DNA of 64,000 bases from Porphyra umbilicalis. Taxonomy: Eukaryota; Rhodophyta; Bangiophyceae; Bangiales; Bangiaceae. Position numbers and translations under genes: made by a program. Positions 1 through 12,814 of this stretch are shown piece after piece. The notes beneath the pieces were generated by a model that was not told the DNA's origin, ran no database searches, and saw only the letters and a program-made list of their open reading frames with translations. Position 1 is the first letter of the stretch; the number at the start of each line of letters is the position of its first letter. The DNA is taken from positions 241,759 through 305,758 of the forward strand of contig KV918820.1 in assembly GCA_002049455.2 (NCBI GenBank), in the 5' to 3' direction.

Positions 1-3000
1 GTGTCCTCACCATCAGCTTCCCTGCCGCCACAGTCCTGTAGCTCCTAGTTACAGTACGTACCACTCCTTCCTGTCCCCTTTTCCCCTCTAATGTTCAATC
101 GCTCCCGTCGCTACCTTTTTGTTCTTTCCTGAGACGGCGTACGGTATTCCCACGTTTCTTCTACATCATTCAACCGCCTCACTTTTCTTCCCCGCTGCCA
201 CCATTACGATGGTTTCCCCGACGCTCCCCCAAACCCGCCTTGTCGTGCAGCTGATGCGTTCGGTCGTCAAAACGCCCGCGTCCGTTAAAGCCACGGTGCG
301 GGCGATGGGCCTTCGCCGCACCTACCAGTCGGTCGTCCTCCCAGACGGGCCGACCACGTGGGGGCAAATCACTAAGGTCAGCTACCTGGTCGACGTCCGC
401 CGAGTCGGCGTTGGCGAGGTCGATGCCAGGCTCGCGGGGCGCCGGGGCTAGCACGTTCCTAGTCGGAATGGGATCAAGGGGGTCGACGCACGGTCGTGAC
501 GGCTGTGGCGACTGGCGCTGTGGCTCTGGGCGCTACGTGCCGCGTTCGTTGGCGGTCAGGCGCGCGGCACGGACTGCCTCTCGGGGTGGCCGCGGTGAGA
601 CTTGCGGTGGTGGTTGGCGCGACTGTTTGCTTCCCTTGGCGCGTGTGTCCCGTGCTACGGTGGTGTGTTGTGTTGCCGTGGTGTCGGCGGCAAAGCGTCG
701 GCGCGTTGCCGCGAGCAACGACAGCGGGGACGTGTAGCGGCGTGCTCCAGGCCAAGATGCATCTGTCCGCCGTTCGCCATCTCGACTGCGTGCCGCTGCG
801 GTGGATGGCGACGGTGACGGCGGCGGCTGTTGGGATGATGGGTGGCGGGTAGCGGTGTCGACGGGTCCTCCGAACGTCTTACGGGAACTGTGCTCGACGG
901 GGAGTCATGTTGACTCTACAGTGAGTCGCATTTTTACCTTGGCAGGGGCAGGTGGCTGTGACGAGCAGGATGCGGGGGGGGGGGGTGAGGGGGGGCGCGG
1001 TGGCAACGCCGGCCCGGGTGTGGCCCCGGGAAATAAAACCACAGGCACCCCCCAGCCGCACAGAAAAAGGGGCGGTGAGAAAGGACCACTGCGTATTGGA
1101 GATGAGGCGCGCGCAGCTATATTGCTGCTTACCTCCACCCCACCCTCCCCCCCCTCTCCCCCCTTCCTCCCTTTAGCGTCCATAGGGACTGACGCTGTCG
1201 CAGCAGGCGCTGCCGGGCACTGCTGCAGCGCGGCGCTGTCGTAGCGGGCGCTGCTGCAGCGACAGCCTGGAGCGTCACTTGCCTCTGTCGACAAACACCC
1301 GCTACCTGCCCCATCGTACGCTCCCCCACCCCTGTCTCCCCGCTCTGTTTTCTCCCCCTGTGCTGTTTTTCATACCCCAATCCTCGTGTATTGCCTCCCC
1401 GCACCCCCTTGCCGTGGCTTATCTTCCCCCCCCCCCCCGTTGCTGTGGCTTGTCTTGCCCCCCCCCCCGTGGCCGTCTCTCGTATATCCCCGCCCTCAGT
1501 TGCCCAGGTGTTTCTCGTCCCCTCCCCTTCGTCGGGCTTTGTTCCCTCGCCCCCTTTACCGCGCTTTGTCCCCCCCCCCGTCGCCGTGCATTGTTCCCCC
1601 CCCCCCGTCGCCTTGTGTTGTCCCCCGCCTGCCTCGTCATTGTGCCTTACGGGATGGTGGGAGGAATCACAATCAAAGCAACATCTTCAGACTCCTCAGC
1701 GGGACCCCGCGCTGTGCTGGTTAAGTGGGGTCGGAGCACATTGGCCTTTTTCCCGATGCGGAACACACATTCTGGTGTGTAGACCCTCCCAAACGGGGTC
1801 GTGGGTTCAGGTATTCAACACATTTGGTTGCTGACAAAAGTTGGGGTCACCGTTGATTTGTCCGCTTTACACCAACAGTTGCGTGTGATCATGACGAGTA
1901 CAGATGTACGGTGTACGCATGCCAACGATGAGCCCATCAGCGCTTCACAGCGGAATGAGTAAAAAGGGCAAATGCCGCCATAATGCCAAGGTCCCGATGT
2001 GGCAGCGTCTGCGGCCTGATGTGATACACTGCGCGGCGTACTACGCATTCTGCGGGAAAATCTCCCCACAGAAGCACAGCAGTGGCAGAGACCGAGTGAC
2101 CCAACTGCTGTACACGACCACCGCGTGGAAGGCACAGAAGCATCTCCGTTACTCCCAGTGACACGCCAGCCAGAAAAACATTCCTAATGCAATCCACCAA
2201 CAGAGAAGCTCAGAAGCCGCGCAGGCAAGAAACAAGTGCCACTGAGCTCAATAGGAATCCCCTCAAGCCGGACCATCGCACGTACGCATGCACGTCCACG
2301 CGGAGAACAATGTCAGGCTGTGACATAACCATGACAGTGCAATGTTCTGCAGCGTGACCCCATCTGTTCATGCCTACAACTCAACCTCGGGCACATACGT
2401 AGCCGCATGATGAAGAGCGCCATCATGGTAAGCTCCTCCTCCAGCCAGCGCCGCATGAACAACGCACCGGGGGAGTCTGGCCCAAGCGCAGCGTCGCCCA
2501 ACGACGTCCACCACCGCTGCCGCTGGCAGGGCAACGGCCAAATCCTCGTCCTCCACTTCGAACTGCAGCAAGAACTTGCCCAATTCCCGGAGGCGGGTCA
2601 GACATCATGTTTCGTATCAGGTCTCGTCCCCCTTTGGAAGGTGCTGCATGGCTCCCATTGGACTATTGGAAGCCGAGTGGCGCCAGCCTATTGGTGCTCA
2701 CAGAGGTATCAGCAGCGCGATGCAGGGAGATATTACACATTTGGGTATTGTGCATCGACCCTCTCGAATGTGCCGAGCTTCACTCCCGTCGAACGCCCAA
2801 TGCCGAGTCAAAATGCCACGGCCACACACACCAGAATGTGTGTTCTGCATCGGGAAAAAGGCCGATGTGCTCCGACCCCAGTTACGCAGAACAGCGCCGT
2901 GTGATCACTGATTTTTTTGTTCTTTACATCTGTCGAAGGATTGCCCTATTGCTGCGAGCGATCGCCCCCACGCCGCACGCCTGACAGCGCCATGCCCCAC

Positions 3001-3148
3001 GCGGCGCTGCAGCGCAAATAAAAACACAGTCGCCCTAGAAAAGAGTTTGACGCCGACCCACGCAGGCCGCGTTGGTCCCCCATGACGCGCCCGCCCGTTG
3101 CGCGTCCGTCGCCACCGCCGCGCGGTGGGCAGCGACGACGCCCCACCC
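1..3148. other. No supported gene; C-rich low-complexity DNA
   Basis: Open frames here are short, overlap on both strands and show no family motif. The only clear structure is the C-run minisatellite near 1.4-1.6 kb, listed separately. I see no terminal repeats or target duplications that would mark a mobile element. Confidence 0.5.
1390..1630. repeat. C-run minisatellite
   Basis: Four to six degenerate units of roughly 30-60 bases. Each ends in a run of 8-14 C followed by a motif like GTTGCTGTGGCTTGTCTTG or GTCGCCGTGCATTGTTC. Because of the C runs, all plus-strand frames read as Pro-rich polypeptides that should not be taken as proteins. Confidence 0.7.
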
Positions 3149-3928
3149 CTACATCCAGTTCGCCAACCGGCGAAGCGCGTGACGCGACGACAGTGGCGTC
3201 GGGTCGCGACCGACCGAGCAGCCGCTGTGGAGTGCGGCATTCTCGAGCAGGTGGGGCGGCACAAAGCCCGCTGAACCGACCGGCGCGGTGTCGTCATCGT
3301 CCTCGTCCTCGTTCTCGTCGTACGAACCGCTGCAATCGTCGTCACCGTCGACGTCGCCCCACCGATCAACGCTCATCGAGCCCACCGTCGAAGGAACGGG
3401 GGCGGCATTCGCCGTGGCAACGGCCGTCGATGGGCCGCCGCCGCCGCCCCGCTGTAACAGTTCATCGAAGCTCCAGCTCTGGGGCAATGGGGTGGCCGAC
3501 CAGCGGCTGCCGTGCGCTTGTTGCCTCACCGAAGACGGGGAGGTCGGGGGCAAGCGACGGCTGCTAAGGCGGCCGCAGCGGCCACCCGTCGCAGCTGGCC
3601 CGCCATCCGCGTCGGCGTCGATACCCCCTGCCGACGCGCTTGCGGCGGCAACAGCAGCTGTCGCCGCGTCCAACCCCGACCGCTTCTCGCGAATGGTGAC
3701 GGCGGTACCCCAGTGGGAGGGTGCCGCGCCCCAGCCAACCGGGCAAGTGGCCAGGCGGGCGCCACCAGCTGTCGCCCCAACCGCGGGTTGCCGTCCGGCA
3801 ATGCACATGGGCGCCGACGTGGCGTGGGAGTAGCCTGTCGCGTGGGCGTACCTCGCCGAGGGGGCGGGGGAAGGCTCCGTCGGCGGCGACGCGACGAGCG
3901 CATGCGCTAGGGGGGAGCGTGCCTCCAT
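3149..3928 (-). CDS. Hypothetical Ala/Ser-rich protein with an acidic tract
   Basis: An open frame of 259 codons reading leftwards from an ATG at 3926-3928. The product is Ala/Pro/Ser-rich in its first half, has a Gly-run near residue 170 and an Asp/Glu tract (about residues 198-215), then a more normal segment with the motif FVPPHLLENA and a basic end. I recognise no domain. The composition (acidic linker, low-complexity spacer) resembles host nuclear proteins of this genome, and the frame is not obviously a shadow of a better one on the other strand. Against it: plus-strand frames of similar size overlap, no homologous motif anchors it, and it could be one exon of a longer gene (GTAGGG just at the stop could be a splice donor). 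Confidence 0.4.
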   Translation of the reverse strand: MEARSPLAHALVASPPTEPSPAPSARYAHATGYSHATSAPMCIAGRQPAVGATAGGARLATCPVGWGAAPSHWGTAVTIREKRSGLDAATAAVAAASASAGGIDADADGGPAATGGRCGRLSSRRLPPTSPSSVRQQAHGSRWSATPLPQSWSFDELLQRGGGGGPSTAVATANAAPVPSTVGSMSVDRWGDVDGDDDCSGSYDENEDEDDDDTAPVGSAGFVPPHLLENAALHSGCSVGRDPTPLSSRHALRRLANWM

Positions 3929-5367
3929 GGTCCGGTCCGTGCGGAGGAGCGACGAGAAGGGGCGTACGGCGCGGGGCAGACGTTAAAGCGGGGCAATGGT
4001 GAGGAAGGGGGATGCGGAGGAGGGTAGGGGATGAGGAAGGAAAGGTAAAGGATGATGCGGGCGGCCGTGGTCGTCTGTTGGGGGCTTCGGTTGTGGTCGG
4101 AAACTGGGCGACGGCGACGAGCGGCGGGGGCAGCTGGGTGCTGGGTGGCGTTCGGCGCGGTGCAATAAAGGCAGCAGCAGGGGGGGGTCTGTGGGGGCTC
4201 GGGAGCATCGATCAGCTCGGGCCCGGAGTCGTGCAGCACCGAGAAACCGGCGTCTGGGCCCAACCCGACCGACGACGGCGGCGCAGACAGGAGCTCACTT
4301 GGCGTACGCCCTAGAACCGCTGTCGAAGAGGGGTGAGGGACCTAAAATTCGTGCCGTCGGTTGCAAGCAGGTCTTCGCTGGCAGGCGATGATCAATGAGG
4401 AGGCCAGGAGAGGGGGTCTGGCCCGTGGCCCGGCTACACAGCCAGAAAATTTTGTCGCCCGCGATGAATATCTGTTGGCGTGCCCCATGCAAGGTCATAG
4501 AATGCCGCTCCGAGCGGGGCTTTGTTCACGCCGTGGGAGGGCCTCCTCGTGGCGCGGCACTGCTGGCAAGTAAATCTAGCCAATCAACGGGCGGGATGGT
4601 AGTCCGAGGCCTGAGACGACGCGTGACAGCAAGCTGACCCGTCCCTGGTCACAAACGACGGGGGTCGGGGGGACGGAGAATAGAATGGACCCAAGCCGGG
4701 CCAGCACACTGCCAACAAGAATATTCAAACGAGCGTCCGTCGGGCTCGCCAAATTTGCTTGGGTCCCACCCGGAGGCCGACACCGACGTCCGTGCGCTGG
4801 AGATGTTGTCCCGTGGAGGTGGACGGCATGGGCCACCAGATGCCGCCTGCATGGCCTTGCATTCCAGATTGAGCAATCTCGGTTGAGCCAGGCTTCAAGC
4901 CATCGAGACAGCACCGACGATTGGTCGCTGATGGCTTGGGCACGCCTCACTTGGTGCTGCAGAGGGGGGATTCCCACCCCAGTCCAGCACCTATCCTGCA
5001 CGCAGAGCGACCGGCTCACTGCGGTCGTGGTTGAGCCCGTGGCGGCACAGCACCCTCACGGACGGCCTGGCCAGGGTGAGAGCTCCCGGGACAGACATCG
5101 AACCTGGACGGCTCGAAGCACTGTCAGTTGCCCGACCTCACGGAGTGGCCACCTGTCCACGGCGGGACCGTCACTCTGCAACGAGTGGCACGTGATGACT
5201 CATGCGTATGATACGCAGAGCAGTATTCGCAGCAGCCAGCGATGCGCGGCATCGCCGCACTGCGGTGGCGTCGTCCGCGCCGTCGCAGGAAGGAACGCAG
5301 CATGTGCTGGAAGCTTCGAACCGCCATGAAGGGCCTCCATTCATTGGTCCAGCGAACATCATGAGTG
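3929..5367. other. No supported gene
   Basis: Unique-looking GC-rich DNA between the hypothetical gene and the left end of the 9.5-kb hAT-like element. Frames in both directions are short and without recognisable motifs. No RNA gene or repeat boundary was seen. Confidence 0.5.
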
Positions 5368-5546
5368 CCAGCGATTAGGGTTGCACACGACGCCCCTATT
5401 TCGGGGGCGTCAGAGGCGCCCGACGGATAAGACGCCTTACTGACGCCCCTATAGGCAGCCAAAACGCCCTCACGACGCCCCCAAGTAGCACCCTCAATTA
5501 CCAAAATATGGGTTAAGAGGCACCCATACTATGCTCTCATATGTCA

Positions 5547-6264
5547 TTTTCCCTGGCCTTTAGGACAGGGTGCTCTCAAAGTGTAGTGATGCACAGATAT
5601 ACTTAGATCAAAGGACTTGACCTTCGTTTCAGAGGTGGCAGGTTGCATTCGTGTCCTCAGGGATCTGAGGGCGTGTCAGTGTTTGAAGGGTCGCGATGAC
5701 GCTAAAAGCGAATGGAGTTACGTGGCTGAGAAGGACTGTCCTGCCACAGGGGTCACATGGCCCGGACGGCGCCTGCCCCCCAGCCCCCCCCCACCGCCCC
5801 GAGTTGCGTGCGGCGACCGCGCGCAGCGACTTCCGAGGTTCAACGCGCCCACGATGTCCCGCGGGTGATCGCGCCTGCGCGCGGCTTTTGTTGCGGCGGC
5901 TCGTCGGCGAGATCTGAAGCCATCTAGCTAGCGGCGCGGTTAGAGGCGCCCCGTCGCGCGGCGGTCGGCCTAACCCGCCCGCCCGTGCGCCGTGTCGGCC
6001 GCCCCGCCCGCCCTGCGCAGGTGCGCTGCGCGGCGGAGTGACGGTCCCTCCCGTTGGCGTCGCGCGACGCCGGCGCCGCCGCGCTGCGGTGGCGGCGGCG
6101 GCCCCCATTTCCCGCCCCACGCCCCCCCCGCCACGGAAACGTGGCTGTACGCGCCCCCATGCGTGCTCGCGGGTATGGAGCCGGCCTGCGTGCCCGGTGT
6201 CAGTGCGTCGCCGAGCGCGCCACTGCCCTGAAGGCCAGGGTATTGCACGCACGTGCCTGGAATT
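5547..6264 (+). repeat. Dispersed repeat family, copy A
   Basis: About 715 bases strongly similar, in the same orientation, to 7088-7731 plus 8459-8523. Similarity begins at TTTTCCCTGGCCTTTAGG and ends after GTGCCTGGAATT. The outer parts contain a short inverted repeat (CCCTGGCCTTTAGGACAG on the left, a near match complemented at about 6222-6240), so it may be a small DNA element. No convincing target duplication and no coding sequence were found. Confidence 0.75.
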
Positions 6265-7087
6265 TGTGTCAAGACTGAGTGCCTGTCTCCAGGCCCTCGA
6301 ATTGCTAACCTCCAAAAAATGGCGGTTGCAGAGAGAAGGGAGGCAGAGCCGACAACACAGCATAGAAATGAAGTCGGATTGGCTGTTCGACAAGCCACGA
6401 TCGAACTATTGGCTGAGAGCTGCCGCCAGTAATCTTGCAAGCCAATCAACGTGTCTTTCAGGAGTCACGCAGAGCCATTGCAACCCACAATGAGATTTTC
6501 TGTGATTTTTGGGCCGCTTGCTTGGGCCTGAAGAGGGCAGGGAGAGGGTTCTGGGCCAGATCTGTGAATTCTCATGAGATCCACAAATTTCTTCAGATTT
6601 CTTGAGATCCTGATGTGCGTTTCCAGTTCGCAGAGCTGCATGAGGAGACTGTGTAAGGAACTCACATGATTCCTAGCCTTTCCATTGGTCCACGTACGCT
6701 GTTGAATGATTGCAACCACTCTGCAACCGCCTTTTTTTTGGAGGTCAGCAATACCATGCACACACATGGTTTCGACTTTGATTGCTGCGGAGATGAAAAG
6801 AAGGGGGGCTACTGCACATCCGGCCAAATACTTTAAAAATGTCTGTCGAGGGGTCTTGTCGGCCAATTGGGGCAAAGGAACACAACAAAACACTTCCAAT
6901 GTTTGCGTGCGCACGTGGGCAGGCGGAAGTTTTTTTGCGCCAACCTGGGGAGGGGAAGAGAACGTCTACATGATTGGCGTAATGTCCTACAACTTTTACC
7001 ATCGCAATGAGGAGCTCGTCGCTCTGCCAGTGCATGCTCCGCATCATTGGCTCAAAGTTTTTCCAGGGTTGCCCTCGTGTTGTAGTC

Positions 7088-8523
7088 CCTTTTCCCTGGC
7101 CTTTAGGACAGGGTGCTCTCAAAGTGTAGTGATGCACACACATACTTAGATCAAAGGACTTCCTCTCCGTTTCAGAGGTGGCAGTATGCATTCGTGTCCT
7201 CAGGGATCTGAGGGCGTGTCAGCCTTGGAAGGGTCGCGATGACGCCAAAAGCGAATAGAGTTACGCGGCTGAGAAGGACTGTCCTGCCACAAGGGTCAGA
7301 GGGCCCAAACGGTGCCTGCCCCCCTGCCCCCCCCCACCGCCCCGAGTTGCGCGCGGCGACCGCGTGCAGCGACTTCCGGGGTTCGACGCGCCCGCGATGA
7401 CCCGCGGGTGATCGTGCCTGCGCGCCGGCTTCTGTTGCGGCGGCACGTCGGCGGTTTCTAACGCCATCTCGCGGCACGGTTAGAGGCGCCCCGTCGCGCG
7501 GTGGTCGATCCCATCCGCCCGCCCGTGCGCCTTGTCAGACACGCGCAGGTGCGCTGCGCGGCGGGGTGGCGGCCCCGCCCGTAGGCGTTGCACCTTTCCG
7601 GCGGGCCGCCGCCGCCGCGGCGGCGGCGGAGGCACCCCTTTCCCCGCCCCACGCCCCCCCCGCCACGGCAACGTGGCTGCACGTGCCCCCGTGCGCGCTC
7701 GCGGCCATGGAGCCGGCCGGCTTACCCGGTACAGTCATTATTCGGTTATATCCATCGCCATTTGTTTACAGTTGCGGACAGTACTTAGGTTCCTCTGGCT
7801 CGACTTGCGATCGGCTGCCATGAGGTCATTTCAATACTACTGGGAAGAAAGAGAAGTACGAAAGAGAGCATTTACGGTGAACTCGGACGAGATAACATCC
7901 AATTTTACTTGCCTTCGCAGAACTTGATCACGCAAGAGTGTGCCTCGTACCGACCCTCCATGCCCCATCACTCTTCATCGTCCGCACCAGCCAAAACCAC
8001 GTCAACCTTCACATCGATGGCCTCAACATTGGTCTCAGCCAACACCCAGCGACGCATCACCTGCGCATGGTCTTCACAGCTTACGCTCTCGAACTCGCAC
8101 TGCAGCGTCGTGTTGGCCATCATGGCTACTAGAGAAGACACGTCCAAGTTTTTGTTGTCAGCAACAGGCTGAACGTCATCAGGCTGGCGTCTGAGCTCAG
8201 TGTTGGCCCTGTTAGGCAGGCAGTCCGCCTGCAGGCAGACCGGCGGGCAATCTGCGCGGGCAACATTGCGTTCCATTCCTGCAGGATGAGCTAGGATTTG
8301 TGTAAGTTGATGCTACCTGAGAATAAGTTCAAAAGGTCGACCATACATGTGATTGCAGTCCACATTCCCCGTTCTCTCGGCGCCTGTGGTGGGTTCTTCG
8401 GCCCGGTTATATCCACTGTGGATAGAACCGGGACGGATTTAACCGAATAATGACTGTATCTATGCGTCGCCGAGCGCGCCACCGCACTGGAGGCCAGGGT
8501 ATTGCACGTATGTGCCTGGAATT
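7088..8523 (+). repeat. Dispersed repeat family, copy B, interrupted
   Basis: The second copy of the family at 5547-6264. It runs from 7088 to 7731, is interrupted by a TA-flanked MITE (7732-8456), and resumes at 8459 with the same GCGTCGCCGAGCGCGCC sequence found in copy A. The interruption proves that the MITE arrived after this copy. Confidence 0.8.
7732..8456. mobile_element. Tc1/mariner-like MITE, 725 bp
   Basis: It starts with CAGTCATTATTCGGTTATAT and ends with the complement of CAGTCATTATTCGGTTAAAT, with TA on both outer sides (7730-7731 and 8457-8458). CAGT-type ends and a TA duplication are the signature of the Tc1/mariner/pogo group. It sits inside copy B of the repeat family, giving a clean empty-site comparison with copy A. 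A 102-codon minus-strand frame at 7968-8276 with an acidic end could be a remnant of a transposase tail, but shows no catalytic motif. Confidence 0.8.
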
Positions 8524-9007
8524 CATTCGGCGCACTGTGGTGCGTGTCCCAAAAATGAGACATCGCGGTTTTTTCTTTTTTTCTCGGCCCACTGGCCTTC
8601 TGCGGCGGTCCTATGATGTAATGTGACCCACTCGGACCCTCTGCGTTGCCAGGACGGCCCCTGACACTGTTAGCAGAGGCGGCACATCCTCACGTGTCAT
8701 GGGGGGAAGTATCATTCAAAGCAGCTTCGACAGGTGACGATCACGCCCCCCAATCAAATGCACGGATACTAGGGCAGGCATGTGTTGACAGTTTTTGCAC
8801 GAAGAAAAGGGCACCACCTTACCAAAAAAAACCTGAAAAAGACCCCCATGTAGCCCCCTGTGAAGAAAACACGATTTGGGACACCTCTCATCGAACCTCC
8901 AGTTAGCAGATGAGCTTAGGCGTTGCAAACCTGTAACCCCAAGAACGTGAAAAAGACTGGCTCCAAGATCGGAGTTAGCTGAGAGGTCCACAGAACAAGG
9001 CCCACAG

Positions 9008-9598
9008 TGTTCTGGGACCAAGGAGACTTTGGGCCAACACGTGGCGAGTACGATTTAAGTACACGCACGAGTCAAGTACGGGCCTGCACGACGGATCGAG
9101 TGCAAGGGCGCCGACGGGCGGGACGCTCAACATGAGCGGTACCGGGAGGACGGCCGCATGCGTGGCAGCCGCCCCCGTCGCCAGGCAAGGAGCCTAGGGC
9201 GCGGGGGCGGCGGCGCGGAGAGACTCGACCGACGGGCGCGACCCGCAAAGCGAGCGCAGCCTGCCTGTGGGGGTTTGCACCCGGGGGGGGTGCAGCCCTG
9301 GGCTGAGGGCCAGCGGGAGACTCACGCATGGGTCGCGCCGGGGGAGCTTTCAGCTGTTGGCTGGCGGCAGCGGCGCCTGCGTCGGGACGGGCGGACACCG
9401 CCTTCCTGGGCAGACAGGGCGCCAGCGCGCAGGGGGCGCGCGAAAGGCGAGCAGGGTGAGAGGAGGCGCGCGGGGGGGAGCCCGCGCGGGGAGCACATCA
9501 CCGCCGAGAGAGTATATAGGGCGGCCGAGGAGGCCGACCCGGCAGGTGAGAACAGAAGCAAGAAACACAACCTTTCCCACCACCCTTCCTCCACAACA
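9008..9598 (+). repeat. 5' LTR
   Basis: 591 bases, TG...CA bounded. It contains TATATA at 9513-9518, about 85 bases before the LTR end, a plausible core promoter for the element's RNA. The LTR is otherwise very GC-rich. Confidence 0.9.
9513..9518 (+). promoter_or_regulatory. Possible TATA box of the LTR promoter
   Basis: TATATA in an otherwise GC-rich LTR. The 3' LTR has CATACA at the same place, so two of the few differences between the LTRs fall in this motif. Inference only: no start site can be seen. Confidence 0.4.
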
Positions 9599-10214
9599 GG
9601 CTATTGGCCCAGCCTAGCGCTGGTCTGTGTTGCGGCCGAGTCCGTCATGCTGAGGGGGACGGCACGGCGGCGGTGATGCTGCCGGCCGACCCTGGCCGCG
9701 TCGGAGGAGCAGGGGCGCGCACAGCCCCGCGACGCGGCGGTCGTGGTGGGACCGGGGGAGCGACTGATGGGCGCCCGTGGGGCGTTGGCGCTACCCGGTG
9801 GTTTCTGTGTCCCTCCCTCGTGCTGATCGTGCGGGGAGTGGGAGGTGTCGGGGTGCCGCCGAGCCGCGGGTGCGACTAGGGCCCGACAAGACCCGTGTTG
9901 CCGCGGACGGCGGCGGTGCGGACAAGGTGGCCGTGCCGTCGACGGCGACGTTGCAGACCAAGTGGCCGTGCTGATGATGTAGGCGGAGCGGGCATGGTGG
10001 CGGTGCCGTCATTGGCGGCGGCGCGGACAAGAACGGACGCACGCGGCGGCAACGCCGTCGCTGCGTCAAGGACAAGGACGGCTGGCCGTGCGGGGCCTCG
10101 TGGAGGCGCGCCGCCACCGAGCGGGCGCGCCACGTGTCATCCAACAAGACCCGGGGAGGTGCGCCCGTCGGGTGACGGTCGCCACGGCTGGGGGAGTTGA
10201 GTATGGCGCTCCAT

Positions 10215-11040
10215 CATGTGGCGATGTGCAGGCGAGCTGCGGAGACGGCGGGCAAGACCCAAAGTAAAACAGCGTGTCGTGAGCCACCGTGCGGCCAAGG
10301 CACAAGACCACGGAGGGTGGAGGAGGCGCCGCGCCCAGAGCGCTGAGACGCGCTCAGGGCCAAGTACCAGACGTCCCCGGCAGCGCCACTGCTGGGCGGG
10401 CGATACGACGGACGGGGCGCGAGGCGCACGGACGGAGGCGTGCAGCTGCACGCGGGTTGTCGTCGGCAAGGCCGAGCGCGGGCATGCACTCGGCGAGGCA
10501 TCGACGTCACCGCCAAAGCGCTTGGCGGTGGGAGCTGCGGACGGGGCGCTCGCGTAGATCCTCCGTAGGGATGCGGCACAGGCCGGTGCCGTCGTCAACA
10601 ATCGGTCAAGGCCCGACGCTAGCCGCGCGGGCGGGACCATGGCGCGCGCTCCCCTGACGGGGGCGCGCAGGACAACCAGCATCGGCGCCGGGGGCGCTGG
10701 TGCGATGGAGATGGTGGCGGCGTCCTGCCATGTGGAGATGTGCGGGTGAGTCGCGCAGACGGTTGGCAAGACCCAACCCCACGAGGGTGGTCGGTGAGCA
10801 ACCAGGCGGCTATGTGCAAGACCACAGATGGCGGACGAGACGCCGCGCCCCTAGCGCAGCGACGTGCGCGGGGCCGAGCACCAGGAGCCCCCGGCACCAA
10901 CACTGCCGGGCGAGCGAGACGACGGACGGGGCACGCAGCGGACCGGCTGGGGCGTGCGGTAGCACGCGGGTTGTCGACCACAAGGCCGAGCGCGGACATG
11001 CGCAAGGAGCGGCGCCGACGCCACCGCAAGCGTAAGTAGC
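10215..11040 (+). repeat. Internal direct duplication in the retrotransposon
   Basis: A segment beginning CATGTGGCGATGTGCAGG at 10215 is repeated in degenerate form from 10729 (period about 514). Shared blocks include GCGGGTTGTCG and AAGGCCGAGCGCGG. It does not preserve a shared open frame, which argues for a structural or RNA role or simple drift. Confidence 0.65.
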
Positions 11041-11339
11041 GGTGAGCGCTGCCGACGGGGTCGACGGGGCAAGCACCCCGGCCCCTGTGGCGACAAGGCG
11101 GCGAAAAGCGGGCGCTCGACAACGGTCGAGCCCCCGCGGGGGAGGAAGCCGGGACCGCGGATTGGCGGGACCTGCAAGGCCAACTTAGGCCGCGTGGTTG
11201 ATTTATTCAATATCCCCGGGACAAGTACAAGAGCCGTAGTAGAATGCGCGTGACCCGCTACGAGCGGGCACGGCGGAGCGGTGGCGGGAGCAGCCGTGGT
11301 TTACGAACTGCGGTCCAAGCGCCCCTGTTGGGGCAGGCG

Positions 11340-11960
11340 CGGGTGACATGCCGGTTGGCAACTGACGGTGTGCCACGGCGTGAGCGCAACAGCTGCCGCG
11401 GTTGGGTTGTGCCCCGCAACGAGCGGGCCCGGCACAGCGGCGGCGAGCGCAGCAGCAGACGAAGCGCTGCAGGCCGGGCGCCCCTGGCGGGGCGGACGCG
11501 GCCGACGCCTTGGTTGGCACCTGAAGGTGTGCTGCAGGGCTCGCTGCTATCGGGTGCGGTGGTCAGGCCGCGGAGCTCAGCGGGTGGGAGCTTCTTCCCC
11601 TGAGATGAGGACGCGGCGGTTGAGCCGCGTGACCTGTAGGCGGCGAGCGCAGCTGCGAGAGACGCGCTGTGGGCTGGGCGCCACTGGTGTGGCGGAAGCG
11701 GCCAACGCGCTGTTCGGCACCTGACGGTGTGCCACGGCGCGTGCGGCTGAAGGACGCGGCGGTCAAGACGCGGGGCCCGGGGGAGATCATCCCCCTGCCC
11801 GACCAGGACGCGGTGGTAGAGCCGCGGGGCCCGTAGGCGCCAACGCGCCTGGGCAACGAGGACGCGGCGGTTGAGCCGCGGGCCGGAAGCCGGCGCCGCA
11901 TCGGTTGGCACCTAATGATGTGCCACGACGCAAGCTGCAAGGATTCGGGTGCGGTGACGC
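11340..11960 (+). repeat. Degenerate tandem repeats in the retrotransposon
   Basis: Units of about 170-210 bases, each marked by a variant of TTGGCACCTGACGGTGTGCC. Copies start near 11353, 11513, 11716 and 11906. They carry GACGCGGCGGT-type blocks between the marks. No coding continuity. Confidence 0.6.
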
Positions 11961-12223
11961 ACCTGGGCAACGAGGGCGCGGCGGTCAAGCTGCGCCGGGT
12001 CACGGCGACGCAGCGGTGAAGCTGCCGGGCTGTGCACAAGCAACATGGGGCATGACGCGCGGCACTCGGCGACCCAGTCGGGCGCTGGGGCAGAGACGGT
12101 CAAGTAGGCAGCGCCGGCGGAGCCGATGTCACCGGGGATGCCAGTGGTGCTGGGCAGCCTGGTCCCAGCGATGAATTGGCGGGCGCCAGCCTTCCTCCAA
12201 GGCGGCAGACGCCCGCGGGGGAG

Positions 12224-12814
12224 TGTTGTGGGACCAAGGAGACTTTGGGCCAACACGTGGCGAGTACGATTTAAGTACACGCGCGAGTCAAGTACGGGCC
12301 TGCACGACGGATCGAGTGCAAGGGCGCCGACGGGCGGGACGCTCAACATGAGCGGTACCGGGAGGACGGCCGCATGCGTGGCAGCCGCCCCCGTCGCCAG
12401 GCAAGGAGCCTAGGGCGCGGGGGCGGCGGCGCGGAGAGACTCGACCGGCGGGCGCGACCCGCAAAGCGAGCGCAGCCTGCCTGTGGGGGTTTGCACCCGG
12501 GGGGGGTGCAGCCCTGGGCTGAGGGCCAGCGGGAGACTCACGCATGGGTCGCGCCGGGGGAGCTTTCAGCTGTTGGCTGGCGGCAGCGGCGCCTGCGTCG
12601 GGACGGGCGGACACCGCCTTCCTGGGCAGACAGGGCGCCAGCGCGCAGGGGGCGCGCGAAAGGCGAGCAGGGTGAGAGGAGGCGCGCGGGGGGGAGCCCG
12701 CGCGGGGAGCACATCACCGCCGAGAGAGCATACAGGGCGGCCGAGGAGGCCGACCCGGCAGGTGAGAACAGAAGCAAGAAACACAACCTTTCCCACCACC
12801 GTTCCTCCACAACA
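12224..12814 (+). repeat. 3' LTR
   Basis: Same 591-base length as the 5' LTR, and about 99% identical by eye. Differences include the fifth base (G for C) and the TATATA motif changed to CATACA. Confidence 0.9.

Larger units (their letters stand above)
9008..12814 (+). mobile_element. Non-autonomous LTR retrotransposon
   Basis: Two direct repeats of exactly 591 bases, 9008-9598 and 12224-12814, both begin TGTT and end CAACA. They are flanked by the 5-bp duplication CACAG (9003-9007 and 12815-12819). I count about six differences between the LTRs, so the insertion is young. A purine-rich tract (GCGGGGGAG) abuts the 3' LTR as expected for a polypurine tract. The 2625-base interior has no recognisable gag, protease, reverse transcriptase or integrase motif in any frame; it is made of GC-rich internal repeats. 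It must therefore be mobilised by enzymes from another element, like LARD-type elements of plants. Confidence 0.9.
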